From Erpobdella octoculata (lineage: Eukaryota > Annelida > Clitellata > Hirudinida > Erpobdellidae): a stretch of 64,000 bases of DNA. Below the pieces are notes generated by a model. It was not told where the DNA came from. It saw nothing but the letters and a program-made list of their open reading frames with translations, and made no database searches. Of the stretch, positions 47,185 to 59,157 are shown piece after piece (within the stretch, counting starts at the first letter, position 1; each line of letters opens with the position of its first letter). The DNA lies in NCBI GenBank assembly GCA_963978895.1, contig OZ022241.1:9653356-9717355 (forward strand), written 5' to 3'. The position numbers and the translations under genes were made by a program.

Positions 47185-47640
47185 ATCCGATCGCAAACTC
47201 CGCTTTGCTTTTGCAAGCCAATCCCAAGCCTGGAGAAAGGAGGAGGGAAAGTTAAAAATATCAAATTTTTATTTAGGTTACAATCTCTCTGTGTGTGTGT
47301 GGCTTTCTCTGTACACAAATCTTTCAAGTAAAATTTAACCACCTTTTTGACTAGCCAGGAAGCTGAAACTTTCAGCATAGCTTTATAATGAATGACAATC
47401 CAAATTATTATTATCAATTAAAAAAAATTTAATTTGAACATCTTTCGTATTTTTAAATCCAGTGTATTTGGAGTCAAAGTTTGTGTTGAAAAACTCGTTT
47501 TTTTATTACTTGTTCTCTGTACGCAAATCTAGCAAATAAAATTTAACCAGCTTTTTGACTAGCTAGAAAGCTGAAACTTTCAGCATAACTTTATATTGGA
47601 TGACAATACATTATTCAATTAATTTCGACATATGTTAATA
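47185..47640. repeat. SINE-like fragment followed by two CA-tailed repeat copies
   Basis: 47185-47262 is an internal piece of the SINE-like family (AAACTCCGCTTTGCTTTTGC, GGAGAAAGGAGGAGGG). 47265-47510 and 47510-47640 are inverse copies of the 19160-19620 family (CAGCTTTTTGACTAGCTAG; AAACTTTCAGCATA). Confidence 0.65.
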
Positions 47641-47749
47641 AACTAAACAGATAAAAAGTCGTGTGATTATAGTGCAGCCAAGTGAGCACGTGCTTCATCT
47701 GAAGATTGCGTAACATTCAAGACGTCACGATTTACTTATTTATGTTTAT

Positions 47750-48664
<915 letters not shown>

Positions 48665-48779
48665 TATAACTTAATTTCCCATAGATAGCAGATCGTCACA
48701 TAAAAATGTCTTACACTGACATAGGCTATTATATATAATAATTATTATTATATTTTATTTAACGTGCTCTCTACAACGA

Positions 48780-48870
48780 AACATTTCTCAGAGCACAATT
48801 GGGATATCTTTCGTATTTCTAAATTGAGTGTATTTGCAATAAAAGTGTATGTTGAAAAACTCGTTTTTCT
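48780..48870 (-). repeat. Fragment of the CA-tailed repeat family
   Basis: GATATCTTTCGTATTTCTAA ATTG and GTATGTTGAAAAACTCG correspond inversely to 19360-19420. Confidence 0.55.
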
Positions 48871-48974
48871 TTTACTTTTTTGTAGTATTTTTTGATATAT
48901 TCAACTTATTGTAACTTTTAAAATAATCGCTTGAACACATTTTTAATTCATATTTAACCTTACCTTCTGTTAAC

Positions 48975-49222
48975 AAGCGCCTCGGCCTTTGCGTTGAGGC
49001 GCGATCCGCTAGGAAAACAGTGTTTGACTGGGGCGGTACATCTGTCAAAAGGTATCGCAGGTGTCCTAAGGCGAGCTCAGCGAGGACGGAAACCTCGCGT
49101 AGAGCAAAAGGGCAAAAGCTTGCTTGATTTTGATTTACAGTTTGAATAAAAACCGTGAAAGCGTGGCCTATCGATCCGTTTGACTTTCATAGTTTTAAGC
49201 AAGAAGTATCAGAAAAGTCAGA
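48975..49222 (+). rRNA. 28S rRNA fragment (pseudogene)
   Basis: GGGGCGGTACATCTGTCAAA, GCAGGTGTCCTAAGGCGAGC, TCAGCGAGGACGGAAACCTC, GTAGAGCAAAAGGGCAAAAGC, GTGAAAGCGTGGCCTATCGA and TTTTAAGCAAGAAGTATCAG are universally conserved segments of the large-subunit rRNA 3' domain in native order. Several substitutions at invariant sites (AAAGGTATCGC, GAATAAAAACC) and abrupt ends after GTCAGAAAAGT show a truncated, non-functional insert of about 240 bp. Confidence 0.93.
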
Positions 49223-50064
49223 TTGGATGTGATTTTATTTGTCAAGCATTTTGTTCCTGCATCTAATAAACTAGTGTAATATGATATAATATAATGATAT
49301 AATTATTGGCGCACCTTGAAGGTGTTACCAGAATATCATTTAAAGTCATCCGTTTACGTCGCTCTTCTTGCTTCGTCTCTGAAACTACTAGGCTTATATA
49401 ATAGCTGCTAAAACTAGTCCTATAGCAGCTTTCAAACGTTTGTTTGTAGTAAAATTCAAGCCACATCCCAAACTACGTTCCAAAGCAATCTTAAACACAA
49501 ACTTGGTGAACAACAACTCAACTAAATGATTTGATTTATCCATCTGAATATGTTAAAGATCTAAGAATTAACAACGAAAGCATACTTATATTGGAATACA
49601 TTATTTTTAGTTGAAGTCCCTTCATATTGCTACGAGCTCGCCAACGGTATCCAAAAAAACACTTAGAAACATTAAAATCACGCTTGAGTTCTCTACCATA
49701 ACTTGTTACTGTGAGGAATAAAAAATGATGTAGATTTATAACATACAAAAACTTTTCATAAGGAACAAGTGCGTAAAAGAGCTACACAAAAATAGTGAAT
49801 TGTTTACAGTTTACTTAATGGGGCAACACAAAGAGATTCTAAAGATTGAAACAAATGTTGAATTTATTTAAAAAAAGTGGGTTTTCTAAAAGCTTTTTAC
49901 AAGTTCTTTGCATATTTTTAAAAGTAGACACTAAAACGACAGAATTAGTTACATCCGGTTGAATATCAAAAATTTAAAAACGTGTTACAAGTGATAAGAT
50001 AGTCTAGCAAAATTGTTTACATTGAAAATAACAACTAAATTGGTAAGTATGAAAAACTGTAAGA
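49223..50064. other. Intergenic / 3' flank of DEG/ENaC copy 5
   Basis: No gene is supported; the frames at 49263-49466 and 49536-49748 (minus) have no recognised domain. Confidence 0.5.
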
Positions 50065-51666
50065 TCATCCAGCAGAAATCTTTGAAGCAAACTTTTTTTT
50101 TGAGGGAAACACGAAATCTTTAATAACTTCTAACAAACACATAAGAAATTCAATGAATTCCACGGCTGTCATCAAAGTTACTCCCAACCATAAACTGAGA
50201 CATCCACCAACCAAACTGAGCATCGAGCTCCAAGTGTAAACAGGTGTATCAGTAATTGTCAAAGGCCTAGATTTAGTAAAGGTAAAAGTAACCTGTAAAA
50301 AATTTGATTTTAATGCATCCGATTTTTTAAAAAAATCATTCAACTCATTTTGTGTTATATTCTGTTTGTTAAATTCATCAATTGCCACAACATAATCCTT
50401 GAAGTGATTATAAATTTGTGTTCCTGGAACCAGCTTATTTTTTACAAACATATCGAAAAAATATTTGTGCTGAGAAATATGAGGCCAATCATAGAGGGTA
50501 TGAACTGATAAATCATAAAATGTTTCTTCACAAGGATTTTTGCAGTTTTCAGTGCAAGCATCTAGAACAGTTCTATTTATAACTTTAAAAACACAAGCTA
50601 ACTGCCGTACTGCATTTGTGATGTTTTTAATTTCTGCAGATATATCATAGTTACTAAATTTTGATGTCAACGATGTATTGCCACAAGTATTAAATTCATT
50701 AGGAAAATTGAATAAATGTAAATTCACGCATTCACAGATGTCATATAATTGTTTTTGAATGCAATAGTAAGAGCACATATTAGAACTATATTGGATTTTT
50801 TCATCAAAAGATCCTTCAATAAATTTAGTATTTTCACAACCAACTTGAGTGTACGGCACATCTAGAATTGTTTTAGTGTTCATTACCATTCCAATTATTG
50901 TGTTGGTACCAGGGCTGAAATCAACTGCTTTTGTCATATCTGTTAAAGAGTCTGGAAATGTAACCCCTATCTTGATTCCATCAGTTTTCAAAATTTTGTA
51001 AGGGGTGTCAAGGTCATTTTGTTGTAAAATATTCCAAGTGTTTGTATAAAATATCATTGTGAGGAAGCCAGCTGTAAAATTACAGGTTTTTGAAAACTGA
51101 AACTTGTAACATCTATATAAGGTTGGAGACCATGCAGAAAGTTTTTGCAATTGGCAATTAACATCGTATATTGGTAATTCTCTTTCGTCCGACAGTGTAT
51201 AGTTCATTAAAAAAGGAATAGAACGATTTTGCATTGCTCCATTTCTAGGAAGAGAAGCAAAGTATTCAGTTTTAGTGGCAATATTTTGGAACTGAAAATA
51301 TGTCATTTTAGACCCTGTATTGTTAAACGTTTTCTCAAGCAATTCTGTAAGGTTTAATATTTTCTTCTGGTATTCTTTTCTAGTTAAAAAATAATCATAA
51401 TCAATTTCAGATAACTCCGGTTGTAAAGGGCAGGCTATTATTGCAGGGAAAACGTTTGGCTCATTTTTTTCTCCGTATGATGTTTTGTACATAAAATAAT
51501 TACCAGTTAAGGTCGTCAACTGCCACATTACAAATCCGGCACATGATAAAGTAACAGCGAGCCACATGATTTTAGAAAACACTCGTTTTGATTTCATTAT
51601 TTTTGAAATACCACGAATAGAAACATTTGCTAAAAATTTTACAGTTTCCTCTTTAATACGACTCAT
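50065..51666 (-). CDS. DEG/ENaC channel subunit, copy 5, intact and most diverged
   Basis: 533 codons, intron-less, start MSRIKEETVKFLANVSIRGI. TM1 FSKIMWLAVTLSCAGFVMWQ; the post-TM1 motif reads FPAIIACPLQPELS, restoring a cysteine like the canonical FPAxTIC; CSYYCIQKQLYDICECVN and CTENCKNPCEETFYD in the ectodomain; DWP; TM2 entry YTWSSMLSLVGGCLSLWLG and AVEFIEF. It retains the Arg-Gly pair and the G-V-T filter seen in all copies. The TM2 and C-terminal part is nearly identical to the other copies although the ectodomain is clearly more divergent, which suggests conversion or strong constraint at the 3' end. Probably an older member of the array. Confidence 0.95.
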   Translation of the reverse strand: MSRIKEETVKFLANVSIRGISKIMKSKRVFSKIMWLAVTLSCAGFVMWQLTTLTGNYFMYKTSYGEKNEPNVFPAIIACPLQPELSEIDYDYFLTRKEYQKKILNLTELLEKTFNNTGSKMTYFQFQNIATKTEYFASLPRNGAMQNRSIPFLMNYTLSDERELPIYDVNCQLQKLSAWSPTLYRCYKFQFSKTCNFTAGFLTMIFYTNTWNILQQNDLDTPYKILKTDGIKIGVTFPDSLTDMTKAVDFSPGTNTIIGMVMNTKTILDVPYTQVGCENTKFIEGSFDEKIQYSSNMCSYYCIQKQLYDICECVNLHLFNFPNEFNTCGNTSLTSKFSNYDISAEIKNITNAVRQLACVFKVINRTVLDACTENCKNPCEETFYDLSVHTLYDWPHISQHKYFFDMFVKNKLVPGTQIYNHFKDYVVAIDEFNKQNITQNELNDFFKKSDALKSNFLQVTFTFTKSRPLTITDTPVYTWSSMLSLVGGCLSLWLGVTLMTAVEFIEFLMCLLEVIKDFVFPSKKKFASKISAG

Positions 51667-51784
51667 TATTAAAATAGATATTGAACAGGCTCCTTTTTTT
51701 TAAATTACCTCACTTACAATAGCCACCATAATGCCAGTTCTAATAAGAAACGTTTTCTTAAATACAAAACGTTCTGCGTACGAC

Positions 51785-51803
51785 TGCGCGCTATCGTGAT
51801 ATC
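51785..51803 (-). promoter_or_regulatory. Conserved upstream block of DEG/ENaC copy 5
   Basis: In gene direction GATATCACGATAGCGCGCA, 119-137 bp upstream of the ATG. The shared core is ATATCACG-N2-AG-Y-GCGCA. Confidence 0.45.
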
Positions 51804-52196
51804 AACATCATCATCATCACCGAGCGGGCTTTTAACAACGCTTATTACAACGCTTATATTACCTTGAACTGTTGTGTGTCTCATAGATTTTTCTTGAAGT
51901 TTTGTAAGGCACTTCTAATGGTAATAAGAAGTTGAATTTTGCATGCAGGGATATAAGTGTATATCCGGTCCGGTACATCTATAGTAAAAACGCTTAATTG
52001 AAAAGCAAAAAAATAAGAATAAGCAACAGGTTAATACAAACAAAACTGATACCAACAAAGGCAGATGCAAACTCAAGATATGTCAATATGTTTACGATTT
52101 TTTTTAATAAAATGATGTTAAATTTAAAACAAAATTACACCAAAAAATATATTTGGTAAAAATCAACGTTTTTCTCTACATACATAATTTCCTATG
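51804..52196. other. Intergenic, no gene seen
   Basis: Includes CATCATCATCATCACC at 51806 and TACATAATTTCCTATG before the tetranucleotide array, shared with 9180-9200. Confidence 0.45.
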
Positions 52197-52304
52197 CTTG
52201 TATGTATGTATGTATGTATGTATGTATGTATGTATGTATGTATGTATGTATGTATGTATGTATGTATGTATGTATGTATGTATGTATGTATGTATGTATG
52301 TATG

Positions 52305-52335
<31 letters not shown>
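52197..52335. repeat. (TATG)n microsatellite, about 34 units
   Basis: Pure TATG run; encodes YVCM or THIH repeats only. Confidence 0.97.
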
Positions 52336-52344
52336 TTATTTAAA

Positions 52345-52850
52345 GGTGAGAGTGCCAGAAGTGCTCCAACAAATGCAATCCGGAATGCCAGAGGGACATC
52401 TGGGGATGAATAAAACCTTGGACAAGATCTACCAAAAGTTTTGTTAGATAACTGTAAAATGTATGTGGAGAATGGTGTTGAAAATGTGCCGCTAGTAAAG
52501 CTCCAAACTCCACACGTTAAAACGAAGGGCCATTTACAACAGTACAACGTAGGTTCCCCTTTTGAAAGAATTGCTATAGATCTGGCGGGTGCGTTTTCAG
52601 TGTCAAAATCTGGCAATAAGTACGTTCTTGTGGTTATAGATTAATTTACAAAATGGCCAGAACTTTTTACTATACTTAACCAATCAGGAAGCAGTGACAG
52701 TTTCCAACGTTGTTGTGGTTAGCTGGGTTAGTCATTGTGGAGTACCGATAGAGGTTCATTCAGATCAGGACAAGAACTTCGATTCACAATTGTTTAAAGA
52801 AATGTGTCATGCTTTATCCATACACAAAACCTGCACAATTGGAAACGATA
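52345..52850 (+). pseudogene. Gypsy integrase fragment
   Basis: Zinc-binding region VPEVLQQMQSGMPEGHLGMN (H2C2 part, GHLG), a stop near 52446, then PFERIAIDLAGAFSVSKSGN and KYVLVVID (core domain with the first catalytic Asp), a stop, and in another frame SNVVVVSWVSHCGVPIEVHS and DQDKNFDSQLFKEMCHAL with the second Asp region. After HKT the sequence departs from the family. Frame breaks at three or more places. Confidence 0.85.
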
Positions 52851-53025
52851 GAGCGAGCGGGGAAGAGAGAAGCAGGAAATCGAGGAGCAGGAGATTTTAT
52901 GACGGGAAGGATTGTCGTAGGGCACTTTCGCCAAAATCGCCAAAAATGTTTATAAAACTTAGCAGTAGTTAGTAAATTAACAAAGTTTAGCAGAAACTAC
53001 TGTTTTTTAAATTATGACATATTTT

Positions 53026-54190
53026 AGTGCTTAACCCATTTTGTATCAACAATGACGTCCCTGGGGCATTAAAGTCGAAATCCGAAAGCCAACTTCTAGG
53101 TGAGCAGAAGCTTATTTCAAGAGGTGCAACAGATTTATTTAAATATAACAAACCTGTATGCTATTAACCATATTGTTTAAAATGATTTATGAGCAATAAT
53201 GTTTTTTTATATTTGTATGTTTGATTTTTATCTTAAAACAATCGGGGTACCCGGCGTTTTTTTCTCTCGCTTTCGTTTTCTTCCCCGCTTGCTTTCTCGC
53301 TTCCAGTCGCTTTCCCGTTCCCGCTTTCTCTCCCGGTCGCATTCCAGCTCCCGATTGCTCTCTCGTTCCCGTTCACGGAATATTTGATTAAAAACTCCAA
53401 AATCTCAAAATTTGAAAGTTTTGCAATTTATTACCGAAATTAACCCAAACATTTTTAGTTGATACTTTGGTGGGGAATGCATTTCCCCACTTCCTGGATC
53501 CGTCGTGTTTATCACTACAACTGGCATTTCAAAACTGAAAATTGTCAATAAACGGAAATATTCAGAAGACTGTGTTCAGTTTAGTTTCACTTTTATCACT
53601 GAAAAAGACGACACACAACAAACGACAAATTGTTTTTAATGTGACAAAGTCCTGTCAAATGACAATTTAATACCGAAAGAGCTAAAAGAGCATTTTAGTG
53701 CAGTGTATTATAACAATTCCGAGTTGATTGACGTTCTTGGTGTGATGCCGCAGCAAGTTAACCTCAACTAGGATTTTGGTCAATTATTGATTGCCTCCTA
53801 ACTAGTTTCTTATCGAATTGTTAAAAGTAAAAAGCCTGACACACTTTTTTTTTAGATAGCTATCCAGCTTTGGCCAAAAGTGCGTTGACATTCATCATTC
53901 TTTTTGCTACTGCCTACTTGTGTGAGATTAGCTTTTCTGCTTTGGTAAATTTGGAAACCATGCAAAGAATTTGATTAAATGCCGGTGATGATATGCGAAT
54001 TGCCTTGTTAAAGATTGGCCCTTATTTTTTGACCTAATCGTTGGGAAGAAACAGAAAATAAATTAAATAAAAAACTTGATGCAAATCACTTACATTTTAC
54101 TTATTGTTCTTTTATATGCAAAAGTAGGAGGGGTGCTGTGAAACCGAGTTTGTCCAAAGGGGGCGCGGGAAAAAAGGTTAAGAACCACTG
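53026..54190 (+). mobile_element. ZBED5-like hAT remnant
   Basis: The right end AAGGTTAAGAACCACTG (to 54190) is the inverse of a CAGTGGTTCTTAACC hAT terminus; the left end near 53026 (AGTGCTTAACCC) is a degraded match. Around 53545-53705 the plus strand reads KRKYSEDCVQFSFTFI and LSNDNLIPKELKEHFSAVY (BED-finger region) with stops. Around 53860-54035 it reads YPALAKSALTFIILFATAYL, CEISFSALVNLETMQRI and LNAGDDMRIALLKIGP, the hAT dimerisation end. The middle is deleted. Confidence 0.8.
53240..53395 (+). repeat. CCCGGCG-headed minisatellite repeat nested in the hAT
   Basis: AATCGGGGTACCCGGCG then TTTCTCTCGC units and CGCTTTCCCGTTCCCGC; a short copy of the 46562 family. Confidence 0.75.
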
Positions 54191-54520
54191 GGTTAAATGA
54201 TCCCTTATATTCATGGGAAATATTATAATTGGGACCAATATTTTAGTACGTTTTAGCCAAATATACGTTATATCCAAATACGTTAGAGCCAGCGTAATAT
54301 AAAATGATGGGACTCAAGTTTCAGTACGCTATATACAGGATACGTCACACTGATCTACAATATTTTTAATGATATTTACGAAGATAATTGAAAATTAATT
54401 AAAGCTTGTTTTAAAAGACACCTATAAAAATAATCTAAAAAGATTCACTTTCAAAACCAAAAACAATTTTATTTTCAAATAATGTCGTAATTCTGTTGTC
54501 TTTTTATACTGAAGCTTCCT

Positions 54521-56198
54521 CTACAGAGTCAATATTGGAGATAGTATCGTTCCCTATCAATAAAAATAATCAATAACATTAAATGACAGTTACAAAATGA
54601 CAGATGTATTGTGTTGCATCAGTTTGTCAAATTAGATAGAAAAATTATATTCATAAATAAATTGACATGACCTGAATTGTGGCTCCAATAGCAGCAGCTT
54701 CATCAGGGTTAATTCCAAACTGTACTTGTTGGTCAAAATATTGTTCAATAATTTTCTTGATCTTTCAGTTTAATAAAACCATTTTAACATTGATTTAACA
54801 TTCAACATACTATTGATTTCTACCATATTGACTTACCTTTGGCATTTTAGTCATGCCACCAACAAGAATAACTTTATTGACACTTTTATTTTTTTCCGTT
54901 GAATTGACAGCCATTTGGCACAATTTAACAACTCTCTCGAGCAGTTGGTCAACCAAGTTTTCAAATTTTTCTCGTGTGAATAGAATTTGAAAGTCTTTGG
55001 ATTTACCAGCTGGATCTATAGCCAAGTTTGGAACATAAATTTCAACTTCAGTAACTTCTGATAGCTGTTTTTTTGCATCAACTGCTGCTGCCAAAAGTTT
55101 TTGCAATGCAGGATTGTTTCTACTGAGATCAATGCCATTCTGTAAACAAAGTCATAAAAACCAAATTGCCAGGACCTTATTCTCATAAGAACTATTTTAT
55201 ATACATATATAAATAAACCTGTTTCCTAAAAGATTCTTTGAAGTAATTTAATAGCACATAGTCAAAATCCTCTTCACCAAGCAGTCTGTCTCCCATTGAA
55301 GAGTATTCTAAAAATCTTTCGCCTCGTTCGACTATAGAAACTTCGAACTCTACACCCAAATCACACACAGCAAAACTACAAACAAACGGTATATTTTAAT
55401 AACACAACTGCAAAGTTTTATAAAAAAAATTGAGTTACCAACTTACACTTCGTTATAGTCAGATTTAGGAAGGCCAGAAACTAGCACTGTCAAACATGGT
55501 TTAGGCAAAATAGAGATATGTTTGATTCCGATTTTTTTGCAGGCTAATTTCATTTTCTGCTCAAAGAATTTTACTTCAAATTAACAATGTATTTGTTACT
55601 TAGGTTTTGCTGAACAAAGTTAATGCTATTTACCGTTCTGTTATCATTTGTATCATAGTAGGGTGGTATAGCAATCACGGCATTGTGAACTTTTGTTTTC
55701 AGAAACATTTCTTTGCATGATTGAAATTTAATCAGTTTATAGTATTGAAATAATTATATCATTCAGCAACCAATTAACTAACCAGCTGTATTTTTCATTT
55801 CAGCCATAATAGAAAATGGCGACTGATAAGAAATATAGTTAACATTGGGCTTAAACACTCTCAAATCTGTCTCGAAGTGATCAGCTCTGATTAAGTATTA
55901 AAAAAAATTTTAAAACAATCAGTAAATTACAATATACAGTCAACTAAAAACTAAATAACAAACTTACATATCCTCCATCAATAAATTTGCATGTAGGTTT
56001 TCCAAGATTTTTGCTGTTGAATTGTAACAAGCATTTTGGGCTAAACGTTTTAATTCAATCCAAGTGAGACCTATGGAAGAAGTTGTTTTCATTTTTTTTT
56101 TATTTTCCAAAACTTTAGGAACATTTCCAGTCATAACACCGACGCGTGATTTTTTCAATCCAAAATCAATTCCGATTACAGGACCATTGAAATACTCC
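54521..56198 (-). CDS. Hsp70-like ATPase-domain-only protein, eight exons
   Basis: Exons (transcript order): 56198-55968, 55886-55783, 55710-55634, 55556-55447, 55375-55219, 55139-54837, 54761-54672, 54553-54521. Every junction has AG acceptors and GT donors and the phases join. The product reads like mitochondrial/DnaK-type Hsp70: PVIGIDFGLKKSRVGVMTGN, KTKVHNAVIAIPPYYDTNDN, FAVCDLGVEFEVSIVERGE, LGEEDFDYVLLNYF, VNKVILVGGMTKMPK, INPDEAAAIGATIQ, then GTILSPILTL and stop. That is about 368 residues: the nucleotide-binding domain only, without the substrate-binding domain. Phosphate loop 1 (normally DLGTTxS) is DFGLKKS and loop 2 (DLGGGT) is DLGVEFE, so ATP hydrolysis is doubtful; the adenosine motif is kept. 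The last donor (GTCATG) is weak. The 5' end is not settled. Could be a regulatory pseudo-ATPase or a decaying duplicate. Confidence 0.8.
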
Positions 56199-56279
56199 CT
56201 GAATCCAATAAATAAATAAATAAGTTGGGTCACAATTAAATGCAAACTAAATAATTCAATTTTGCAAACTATAAAATTC

Positions 56280-56359
56280 AATTTTGCACACTATAAAAAT
56301 AATTTTTGCACACTACAAAATTAAATTATATAAATATATATATATATATATATATAAAT

Positions 56360-56449
<90 letters not shown>

Positions 56450-56785
56450 GTCACAATTAAATGCAAACTAAATAATTCAGTTTTGCAAACTATAAAATTC
56501 AATTTTGCACACTATACAAATAATTTTTGCACACTACAAAATTAAATTTTGCACACTACAAAATTAAATTTTGCACACTTCAAAATTAAATTTTGCACAC
56601 TATATTTTGCACACTACAAAATTAATTTTTGCATACTATAAAAATAATTTTTGCACACTATATTTTGCACACAATAAAAATTTTTTTGCACACTATAATT
56701 TTAGTTTTTCCACACTATATTTTGCACACTATAGAAAAATTATAACTTTAATTTTTGCATACTGTATTTTGCTCACTATAAAATA
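56280..56785. repeat. TTTTGCACACTA-type tandem array with (TA)n
   Basis: About 20 degenerate units of TTTTGCACACTACAAAATTAA, interrupted by (TA)n at 56335-56446. Shadow frames with AHYxHT repeats are not genes. Confidence 0.9.
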
Positions 56786-56927
56786 GTGATTTGAAATCAA
56801 TGTTATTGGGAAACATGTTTTATGGTATGCATTTCAAATAGAAAATTTATTTTTTAAAGAAATTAAAGATTGTAGCAAATGATTTCATGTTGTATTATGA
56901 GATTGAAATGCTTAAAAACCTCAAAAT

Positions 56928-57437
56928 CTATTGCACCAATAGAGCTTTTGTTGCTTTGGCTGGGCGACCTCTTTCTCTTTTGATTCCAATTGGGATGTTT
57001 TTTGCTGCAAGTGGTGGGACTGCCAGCTTCAGTCGAATAGCTAAACCAACAATGTGTTTGCAAAGCATATTTTTGAAGAATGCAGGGCAGTTGCATTCTC
57101 AGTTCAGCCAGTCATTTTGATCTTTTGGTAAAATTGTGGTCCAAGAACAAAAAGCATTGATTTTAAACTTATCAAAAGTCTCCCAGTTGTTAATTTCATT
57201 AGAGCTTTCTGTCAATTCTTTTGCAGCAATGTTGTACACAACTCCACTCTCAGTTGATTTTGGCTTTATGGTTTTTTTCATCTTTGCCCACTGGTAAGAG
57301 CTAGTCCACAGTTCCAAGTCAATTTTTTGAAAAGCTTTGAATTCCTTAATTCTCGATTCATAATTTTGGGACCATTTTTCAATCCATTCAATCAGTCCAA
57401 CAGTACATGTAAAAGAATGATTAATTATAGTTCGCAA
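56928..57437 (-). pseudogene. MULE transposase C-terminal part with SWIM zinc finger
   Basis: 170 codons in one frame with a single TGA after NDWLN at about 57099. Upstream part 57437-57099 reads FTCTVGLIEWIEKWSQNYES and LWTSSYQWAKM; after the stop it gives CNCPAFFKNMLCKHIVGLAI (SWIM motif CxC-x8-CxH) and IPIGIKRERGRPAKATKALL, a basic GRP tail. SWIM fingers with this tail are found in Mutator-like transposases. The DDE catalytic domain is absent. Confidence 0.75.
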
Positions 57438-57722
57438 ATATTAATTATAGTTAGCAATTATTAATTATAGTTAGCAAATATTAATTATAGTTAGTTAATA
57501 TTAATTACAGTTTGCATTTATTAATTATAGTTTGCATTTATTAATTATAGTTTGCATTTATTAATTATAGTTTGCATTTATTAATTATAGTTTGCATTTA
57601 TTAATTAAAGTTTACATTTATTAATTATAGTTTGCATTTATTAGTTATAGTTTGCATTTATTAGTTATAGTTTGCATTTATTAGTTATAGTTTGCATTTA
57701 TTAATTATAGTTTGCATTTTAT
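57430..57722. repeat. 20-bp tandem array ATTATAGTTTGCATTTATTA
   Basis: About fourteen units, mostly TTAATTATAGTTTGCATTTA, with older variants TTAGCAAATATTAATTATAG at the left side. Confidence 0.95.
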
Positions 57723-57764
57723 AGTGTACAAAATATTAAAATAGTGTGCATTTAAATTAAAGCG

Positions 57765-58150
<386 letters not shown>

Positions 58151-58499
58151 TAGCTGATCAAAAGGGCCTTTTGGGCTTTTCCCCAAAACTATGTTTTATG
58201 TTACGCGTCTCCGCAGGCACGTAAATCGTGTTTTTTAAAAGGATGGCAAAATCTTTCGGGTAGCTATATATGGACATCTAAAAGTAAGTTCTTCTTTATA
58301 ATGAGCATGTGCAAATAGCAAAAGCTTAACAAAAAACTTTTTTGTTCTCAAATAATTCTTAAACGACTAGATATTTATTATTGGAGGGAGGGCGTGATAT
58401 CTCTGCTAAATGATCTTTTTTTTACAAATAATAAATTCAAGACTTTTATTAATAAACTGGGATAGCCCGTCAAAAATATACAATATACACATACATATA

Positions 58500-58754
58500 C
58501 AATTATTGAGCGGAAACGGGAACGGGAAGCAAACAGGGAACGAAATAGCAGCTGAAAGCGAAAGAGCGAGCGAGAAATGGGAACGAGAAAGCAAACGGAA
58601 ACGAAAACCATCTGAGAGCGAAAGAGCAAGTAGAAAAGGGATAGCGACCAAAAACGGGAAAGCAAGCAAAAGCGAGAAAACGACCGAGATCAAAAGAGTA
58701 AGCGGGAAAAAGAAAGTGACGGGATCGGAAAAGCTACCGGAGCGGGAAAACGAC
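58500..58754 (-). repeat. CCCGG-type minisatellite repeat, minus orientation
   Basis: Units such as GGGAAAGCGACCGGGAACGG in variants, inserted between the two copies of the direct duplication. Same family as 46562. Confidence 0.75.
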
Positions 58755-58979
58755 ATGACATATTACATGAAATAACCAATTCTGAAAATATTCTCCAACT
58801 TCCAGCCCAGCACCACATATATGAGAATCAGGGTACCTCTGTAAATAATTATTTGAATATAAACAAATTTAATTCTCTAAAAAATAATTACTTGAATATC
58901 TAAGTTATTCTCCAACATTTGGAATCAGGCTCGTAGCCAAGGGGGCATGGATGAATATCACCGTCAGAAATTTCGACAA
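58755..58979. repeat. Direct duplication, right copy (with possible exon 58777-58838)
   Basis: Second copy of 57921-58150. The 62-nt exon-like segment is conserved with AG acceptor and GT donor; TCGTAGCCAAGGGGG near its end looks like a common transposon terminus. Confidence 0.65.
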
Positions 58980-59157
58980 AACGACCGGGAACGGAAAAGT
59001 GACCGGCAGCGGGAAAGCGACCGGTAGCGATAAACCGTCCGGGAGCAAAAAAGTGACCGGGAACGGGAGAGCAAGCGGGGAAGGAAACGGGAATGAGAGA
59101 GACAAGCATTAGAAAAACCTCTAAAAACCCCGCCCAACGCCGGGTACACTGCTAGTA
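58977..59157 (-). repeat. CCCGGCGTTGC-headed repeat, minus orientation
   Basis: Minisatellite AAGTGACCGGCAGCGGG units, then AAAAACCTCTAAAAACCCCG and CCCAACGCCGGGTACACTGC, the inverse head. Confidence 0.85.

Noticed and set aside
58870..59109. Cys-containing peptide HPCPLGYEPDSKCWRIT suggesting an EGF-like exon
   Set aside because: The DNA (TCGTAGCCAAGGGGG) looks like a common transposon terminus, only two cysteines are present, and the frame ends at a stop without a splice donor.
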